DNA of 56,690 bases from assembly GCF_943193185.1 (NCBI RefSeq), contig NZ_CALPDE010000016.1:1-56690 (forward strand), written 5' to 3'. A program made the translations under genes and the position numbers. The notes beneath the pieces were generated by a model. It saw only the letters and a program-made list of their open reading frames with translations. It was not told the origin of the DNA and made no database searches. Of this stretch, positions 52,370-56,690 are shown piece by piece. The DNA is from Lactococcus ileimucosae. Lineage in GTDB: Bacteria > Bacillota > Bacilli > Lactobacillales > Streptococcaceae. Within the stretch, counting starts at the first letter, position 1, and each line of letters starts with the position of its first letter.

Positions 52370-53752
52370 CTACATAAAGTCACGCAGTGGTTTGCTGCGA
52401 CGTGGATGACGTAATTTTTTAATAGCTTTCGCTTCAATTTGACGGATACGTTCACGTGTCACTTTAAATTGTTTGCCAACATCTTCAAGGGTGTGCATGC
52501 GCCCATCATCAAGACCAAAACGCATACGCAATACGTTTTCTTCACGGTCCGTCAAGGTATCCATAACCTCATCAAGCTGTTCACGAAGTAAAATACGATT
52601 TGTGTAGTCTACTGGACTTTCAATCACATCGTCTTCAATGAAATCTCCAAGATGCGAATCATCCTCCTCACCAATAGGTGTTTCCAATGAAACAGGCTCT
52701 TGCGCAATTTTCAAGACTTCACGGACCTTATCAGGGGTCATATGCAATTCTTTACCAATTTCCTCTGGCAATGGATCACGTCCCAACTCTTGTAAAAGAT
52801 TACGCTGCACACGGATTAACTTATTGATAGTTTCCACCATGTGTACAGGTATACGAATTGTACGTGCTTGGTCAGCGATGGCACGTGTGATAGCTTGACG
52901 AATCCACCATGTCGCATAAGTGGAGAACTTGAACCCCTTAGTATGGTCAAATTTGTCCACAGCCTTCATTAGACCCATATTTCCTTCTTGAATCAGATCC
53001 AAGAATTGCATGCCACGTCCAGAATAACGTTTCGCAATCGAAACAACCAAACGCAAGTTAGCCTCTGCAAGCATTTGCTTAGCAAACTCTGCTTCATCTC
53101 CACCCGCAACGATAGCTTCTGCAAGTTTTGTTTCTTCTTCAAGTGAAATCAGCGGATAACGCCCAATTTCTTTAAGGTACATACGAACAGGATCATCAAT
53201 ACGGACATTCGTTACGATTTCATCCATCGCATTATCATCTAGCTTTTCTTCTTCTTCAGCTTGCAAAGCTAAAGGGCTTGGGTTTCCGTCCTTATCAACG
53301 ATTGAAATTCCTGCATCTTGGATTTGTTGAAGTAAATCTTCAATAGCTTCAGCTTCCAAGCCAAACTTAACAACTAACTCATCCGTAATTTCATCATCTA
53401 GGGCTTCTTCAAGGGGTTTACGCTTTGTGATATAGTCTGACACTGCCTTATCAAATGCTTTGCTGTCAAATGTATCAGTCTCTTGAATAGCCATCTTCTT
53501 ATCTGCTTTTTCTTTAACAGAAGTAACCTGCTTAGAACCTTTTTCTTTCAGCTTTGAAACATCAACTTTTTCGACAATAATTGGCTTGAAATCCATTGCT
53601 TTAAGGAGTTTTTCTTCTTCAGCTTCGAAAATAGAACTTGAGTGAGATTTAACTCCCATACCAAGTTCTTGTGCTTTTGCAATTAAAGCTTTATTCGTAA
53701 TTCCAGTTTCTTTTGCAATTTGACTGATTCTTTTCTTATTATTACTTGCCAA
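52370..53752 (-). CDS. rpoD: Primary sigma factor RpoD with an IF2-like N-terminal domain
   Basis: A 460-residue principal sigma factor. Region 1.2 ([12 protein letters not shown]), region 2 (RRYS-like core [33 protein letters not shown]), region 3 and region 4.2 ([20 protein letters not shown]) are intact. Before region 1.1 is an extra module: residues about 5-50 ([20 protein letters not shown], then [14 protein letters not shown]) match the IF2 N-terminal domain pattern, followed by a basic linker. A TTG start at 53752 has an AGGAGG site 6 nt upstream. It is cotranscribed with dnaG. Confidence 0.93.
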   Translation of the reverse strand: MASNNKKRISQIAKETGITNKALIAKAQELGMGVKSHSSSIFEAEEEKLLKAMDFKPIIVEKVDVSKLKEKGSKQVTSVKEKADKKMAIQETDTFDSKAFDKAVSDYITKRKPLEEALDDEITDELVVKFGLEAEAIEDLLQQIQDAGISIVDKDGNPSPLALQAEEEEKLDDNAMDEIVTNVRIDDPVRMYLKEIGRYPLISLEEETKLAEAIVAGGDEAEFAKQMLAEANLRLVVSIAKRYSGRGMQFLDLIQEGNMGLMKAVDKFDHTKGFKFSTYATWWIRQAITRAIADQARTIRIPVHMVETINKLIRVQRNLLQELGRDPLPEEIGKELHMTPDKVREVLKIAQEPVSLETPIGEEDDSHLGDFIEDDVIESPVDYTNRILLREQLDEVMDTLTDREENVLRMRFGLDDGRMHTLEDVGKQFKVTRERIRQIEAKAIKKLRHPRRSKPLRDFM

Positions 53753-53788
53753 TTTAATCCTCCTCAATGAACAATATAAGCAACTGGC

Positions 53789-55672
53789 TCATATTTTTTT
53801 CTTCTGATTAATAATTTGGATTGTGAGCTCTAGCTCACGTTTCTTATTCCCCAATTTTTGGGCATTCTCTAATTGTTTTTGTAGTTCACTGAACTTTATT
53901 TGTTCCATTTCCTTAGCAAAAACAACTACCAAATCTTCCAGCTCCTGACTGCTTGTCTCTTCTGGCAAATCTAAACTTAAAATTTGATAAAATAAATTTT
54001 TCTCCTCCGCATCTAATGACGTGCCAAAGTGAGAAGGATCAATTTCGTCAAAACTCATAGCTTCAAGTATGATTTTTTCAAAAAGATTTTGATAGCGTTG
54101 GTGGACAAACCGAAAAGTTTCATCGTCCGCAAACTTCTGAAGAACATTTTGATGGTAAATCATTCGATTCAAAAGCTGCTCTTCAGCTCGTTCACTTCTC
54201 GATAGATTGGGCTGTGGGCGGACAGGAGCAATTACTTCTTGCTGATGAAGAGGAAAACTTTCATAATATTCATGCTCCCCTGATATGAATCCAGGATCCG
54301 GATAATTTGAAAATTGTTCCTCATCAAAGTTTCCAAAACTCTCTTCAAAATTTCCAGTTTCTGCCCTTGATTTAAGGACGTTTTCACGCTTTAAATTGAC
54401 AGATTGCTCTACTTGATTATACTCGAAATCAGGTAAAATCTCAACTAATTTTCTTATAAAAGCATCTTGCGCCGTAATCGATGGGACCCTTGCAATTACT
54501 GGAGCCATTTGCTCAATAAAATCCAGCTGATTTTGTAAATTCGAAAGATTTTCAGGCTTAAGATAATCAATCAGAAACTCGGTGGGCTGTATCCGACCAT
54601 TTTCCATCAGGTTAGCCAGTGCTTCTAAAGAATACTTCTTACTGTAGTCGTCAGGATCTAAACCTTCTGGAACACGTACAATCTGTGTTTTACTTTCACC
54701 TATCAAGTCAATCGCTTTATATATCGCATTTTGTCCTGCATTGTCACCGTCATATATGAGTACGTAATTTTTAGCTATTTTCCTCAAACGTTTAACATGT
54801 TTATCAGTTAAAGCTGTTCCCATGGTTGCCACGACATTAAATATTCCGGCCTTATGAGCTGCAATAACATCCATGAAACCTTCCATCAGATAAACTTCAC
54901 GTGTCTTTGAAATAGTAGGCTTAGCCTTATCCAGATTATAAAGCTCGTATGACTTGTCAAAAATACTTGTTGCACTTGTATTAATGTACTTTGCCTTGCT
55001 TGTGTCACCTTCTTGCCACTTTCTCCCAGAGAAACCAACCACATGCCCATACTCATTTTTCAAAGGAAACATAATCCTGTTTTGAAAAGCATCAAAAACT
55101 TTATTACTGGAAAAATTGAAAAGACCTGAATTTGCTTGAACAGTTTCATCAAATTTTCCAGCTAAATTTTCGAAGATAAAATCATTCTCATCTGGTGCCA
55201 AACCAATATTAAACTGTTTAATTATCTCTGAAGTAATTCCTCTCTTCTCCAAATAGAGCCGAGCCTGTTCACCTATTTCAGTAGAAGTGAGAACAATATG
55301 ATAAAGTCGAGCGGCTTGATTATTTATATCATAGAGAAGCGCATTAGGATTATCTTTTTCTTCCACACCATTATTTTCAATGTTCAGTGTAATCCCTGCA
55401 AAATCAGCAACATCTTTCACTGCATCAACGAAACCAACCTGCTTGTAATCCTTTATAAAGTCAATCGCATCGCCTGACTTACCACAGCCAAAACAATGAT
55501 AAAATCCTTTTTCTGCATTAACATTAAAACTTGGTGTTTTTTCTCCATGAAAAGGACAAAGTCCCAAATAATTTTTCCCAGACTTGACGAGAGATACGTA
55601 TTGCGAAATCAAATCAGCAATATTTACCTGATTTTTTAGTTCTGTTAATTCTTCCTTGGTAAGAAAAGACAT
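53789..55672 (-). CDS. dnaG: DNA primase DnaG
   Basis: A 627-residue primase. The CHC2 zinc-binding domain uses Cys39, His42, Cys60 and Cys63. The catalytic RNA-polymerase domain contains the TOPRIM motifs LMEGFMDVIAAHKAG and YDGDNAGQNA. The C-terminal helicase-interaction domain is present. It makes RNA primers for replication. The order dnaG-rpoD is the classical macromolecular synthesis operon without rpsU. The ribosome-binding site is GGAGAGGAGG. Confidence 0.96.
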   Translation of the reverse strand: MSFLTKEELTELKNQVNIADLISQYVSLVKSGKNYLGLCPFHGEKTPSFNVNAEKGFYHCFGCGKSGDAIDFIKDYKQVGFVDAVKDVADFAGITLNIENNGVEEKDNPNALLYDINNQAARLYHIVLTSTEIGEQARLYLEKRGITSEIIKQFNIGLAPDENDFIFENLAGKFDETVQANSGLFNFSSNKVFDAFQNRIMFPLKNEYGHVVGFSGRKWQEGDTSKAKYINTSATSIFDKSYELYNLDKAKPTISKTREVYLMEGFMDVIAAHKAGIFNVVATMGTALTDKHVKRLRKIAKNYVLIYDGDNAGQNAIYKAIDLIGESKTQIVRVPEGLDPDDYSKKYSLEALANLMENGRIQPTEFLIDYLKPENLSNLQNQLDFIEQMAPVIARVPSITAQDAFIRKLVEILPDFEYNQVEQSVNLKRENVLKSRAETGNFEESFGNFDEEQFSNYPDPGFISGEHEYYESFPLHQQEVIAPVRPQPNLSRSERAEEQLLNRMIYHQNVLQKFADDETFRFVHQRYQNLFEKIILEAMSFDEIDPSHFGTSLDAEEKNLFYQILSLDLPEETSSQELEDLVVVFAKEMEQIKFSELQKQLENAQKLGNKKRELELTIQIINQKKKI

Positions 55673-55708
55673 AGAACCTCCTCTCCTTCAACTTTCTATA
55701 TAAAGCAT

Positions 55709-55735
55709 AAAAACGACTATTTAACAATAGTCGTT
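55709..55735 (-). terminator. Terminator of the tRNA operon
   Basis: On the minus strand AACGACTAT / ATAGTCGTT stem followed by TTTTT-type sequence, 8 bp after the tRNA-Ser gene. Confidence 0.85.
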
Positions 55736-55742
55736 ATACAGA

Positions 55743-55830
55743 AGGGGAGTAAGGGATTCGAACCCTCGCGCCGGTTTCCCGACCTAACGATTTAGCAAAC
55801 CGTCCTCTTCAGCCTCTTGAGTAACTCCCC
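55743..55830 (-). tRNA. tRNA-Ser(GCT)
   Basis: Acceptor GGGGAGT / ACTCCCC, a long variable arm typical of serine tRNAs, anticodon GCT in TTTGCTAAA, T-loop GGTTCGAATCC. No CCA is encoded. Last gene of the operon. Confidence 0.95.
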
Positions 55831-55868
55831 ACCAGTTATTCACAATATATAGATATTATAAACATCTA

Positions 55869-55942
55869 TGGGAACACGAGGATTTGAACCTCGGACCCCT
55901 GCGTTATCAACACAGTGCTCTAACCAACTGAGCTATGCTCCC
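55869..55942 (-). tRNA. tRNA-Ile(GAT)
   Basis: Acceptor GGGAGCA / TGTTCCC with discriminator A, anticodon loop TTGATAA with GAT. No CCA encoded. Confidence 0.97.
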
Positions 55943-55983
55943 AAATTATAAAATAATTTTTCCTAAATGTCTAGAAAAAACTA

Positions 55984-56054
55984 AGCGGGTGATGAGAATC
56001 GAACTCACAACATCAGCTTGGAAGGCTGAGGTTTTACCACTAAACTACACCCGC
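55984..56054 (-). tRNA. tRNA-Gly(TCC)
   Basis: Acceptor GCGGGTG / CACCCGC with discriminator T, anticodon loop CTTCCAA with TCC. No CCA encoded. Confidence 0.97.
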
Positions 56055-56057
56055 AAA

Positions 56058-56130
56058 TGGCGCGAGACGGAATCGAACCGCCGACACATGGAGCTTCAAT
56101 CCATTGCTCTACCAACTGAGCTACCGAGCC
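56058..56130 (-). tRNA. tRNA-Phe(GAA)
   Basis: Anticodon loop TTGAAGC with GAA and T-loop GGTTCGATTCC. The acceptor GGCTCGG pairs with TCGCGCC with one mismatch. No CCA encoded. Confidence 0.95.
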
Positions 56131-56138
56131 GAAATAAA

Positions 56139-56212
56139 GGGAAACCGTGAGAGACAAACTCACATATGGTATTCAAGACCGCTTCCCTCAGTCGGACTTG
56201 GGGAAATTCTCC
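56139..56212 (-). pseudogene. Decayed tRNA-Ser(TGA)
   Basis: The stretch between tRNA-Ile2 and tRNA-Phe keeps a serine-type D-arm (CCAAGTCCGACTGAGGGAA) and a TCTTGAATA loop with TGA anticodon. The long variable arm is missing, the T-loop is TTTGTCT instead of TTCGAAT and the acceptor has mismatches. In the streptococcal order Pro-Met-Met-Ser-Met-Phe a serine tRNA is expected here. Confidence 0.75.
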
Positions 56213-56217
56213 AAAAA

Positions 56218-56291
56218 TGGATCTTGTTGGATTCGAACCAACGACCGCTCGGTTATGAGCCGAGAGCTCTAACCAACTGAGCTAAAGATCC
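56218..56291 (-). tRNA. tRNA with CAT anticodon, probably tRNA-Ile2 (lysidine-modified)
   Basis: Acceptor GGATCTT / AAGATCC with discriminator A. The body (AGCTCAGTTGGTTAGAGC, GGCTCATAACC) resembles firmicute tRNA-Ile2 more than elongator tRNA-Met, which is the next gene. The isoleucine assignment would need TilS modification of the anticodon C and is inference. Confidence 0.8.
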
Positions 56292-56306
56292 AGCTGTAAA
56301 ACATAA

Positions 56307-56380
56307 TAGCGGCGAAGGGGATCGAACCCCCGACCTCTCGGGTATGAACCGAACGCTCTAGCCAGCTGAGCTACACCGCC
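56307..56380 (-). tRNA. tRNA-Met(CAT), elongator type
   Basis: Acceptor GGCGGTG / CGCCGCT, anticodon loop TTCATAC with CAT, T-arm GGGGGTTCGATCCCC. It closely resembles the elongator tRNA-Met of Bacillus. Confidence 0.92.
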
Positions 56381-56406
56381 AAAATTAAGATAGAAATATC
56401 TACCAA

Positions 56407-56480
56407 TCGGGAAGACAGGATTCGAACCTGCGACACCTTGGTCCCAAACCAAGTACTCTACCAAGCTGAGCTACTTCCCG
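56407..56480 (-). tRNA. tRNA-Pro(TGG)
   Basis: Acceptor CGGGAAG / CTTCCCG with discriminator A, anticodon loop TTTGGGA with TGG. No CCA encoded. Confidence 0.95.
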
Positions 56481-56523
56481 AGATAAAGTTTATTATCATC
56501 ATGATTTCTTTTTCAGAAATCAA

Positions 56524-56597
56524 TGCACCCGGCAGGATTCGAACCTGCAACCGCCTGATTCGTAGTCAGGTACTCTATCCAGTTGAGCCACGGGTGC
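56524..56597 (-). tRNA. tRNA-Arg(ACG)
   Basis: Acceptor GCACCCG / CGGGTGC with discriminator A, anticodon loop CTACGAA with ACG. The first A is normally converted to inosine. Confidence 0.97.
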
Positions 56598-56615
56598 ATA
56601 ATATTCAATTTTTAA

Positions 56616-56687
56616 AGCGAACGACGAGATTCGAACTCGCGACCCCAACCATGGCAAGGTTGTGTTCTACCCCTGAACTACGTTCGC
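56616..56687 (-). tRNA. tRNA-Gly(GCC)
   Basis: Acceptor GCGAACG / CGTTCGC with discriminator T, anticodon loop TTGCCAT with GCC. It is 3 nt from the window edge; the operon probably continues to the right, likely toward an rRNA operon. Confidence 0.96.
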
Positions 56688-56690
56688 ACG

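Noticed and set aside
56218-56291. Second elongator tRNA-Met
   Set aside because: The body resembles firmicute tRNA-Ile2, and the adjacent gene at 56307-56380 matches elongator tRNA-Met; the anticodon alone cannot separate them.

Overview
The window is a low-GC Gram-positive chromosome segment that fits the genus Lactococcus. The evidence is the gene order (glgC-nusB-asp23-efp-pepP, the xseAB/ispA/tlyA/ahrC/recN block, coaB-coaC-panT, dnaG-rpoD followed by a tRNA operon), a ClpE-type chaperone under a CtsR operator, and lactococcal-type temperate-phage lysogeny genes. Two FemAB-type cross-bridge enzymes argue for a lineage other than L. lactis, such as the L. garvieae group; that part is inference.

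Layout. Positions 1 to about 5895 are the right end of an integrated prophage or related element. It has small early genes and a Cro-like gene on the minus strand, two back-to-back consensus promoters, a cI-type repressor with an ImmA-type peptidase, two membrane cargo genes (one frameshifted inside a repeat array) and a tyrosine integrase. The element sits inside glgC and leaves only its first ~115 codons plus an alien tail. From 6.7 to 25.7 kb lies minus-strand housekeeping: nusB (with a large insertion), asp23-like, efp, pepP, trxA, mutS2, cvpA, a ferredoxin-NADP reductase, two FemAB transferases, a DUF805 protein, recN, ahrC, tlyA, ispA, glycerate kinase, xseB, xseA and folD. From 25.9 to 30.6 kb are small accessory genes: a DUF1304 protein, a Gdx-type guanidinium exporter behind an attenuator-like leader, a GC-rich secreted DUF6273-type protein, a 4-oxalocrotonate tautomerase and a CyuA-type desulfidase. 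From 30.7 to 38.3 kb: coaB-coaC-panT, pgm, yidC, fabI, nanE and fabZ. From 38.3 to 47.9 kb: uvrB with a NUDIX gene, then a six-gene operon of a Ugp-like ABC importer with a beta-CASP hydrolase and a cytoplasmic nucleotidase. From 48.2 to 55.7 kb: def, a putative secreted/membrane pair, clpE, rpoD and dnaG. The right edge is a minus-strand tRNA operon containing one decayed tRNA-Ser.

Cross-cutting observations. Several genes (cI, ferredoxin-NADP reductase, folD, coaB and probably ispA) have a -10 box exactly 6-7 nt before the ATG and no Shine-Dalgarno sequence, so their mRNAs are probably leaderless. The primary sigma factor carries an N-terminal domain that resembles the IF2 N-terminal domain. 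NusB has an insertion of about 170 residues. No CRISPR array, rRNA gene or insertion sequence was seen.

Metabolic links. Phosphoglucomutase and GlgC would connect glucose-1-phosphate to glycogen, so the glgC disruption probably cripples that branch. CoaB, CoaC and PanT form a pantothenate uptake and CoA unit. FabI and FabZ flank nanE. The Ugp-like operon suggests uptake of a phosphorylated substrate followed by hydrolysis inside the cell.
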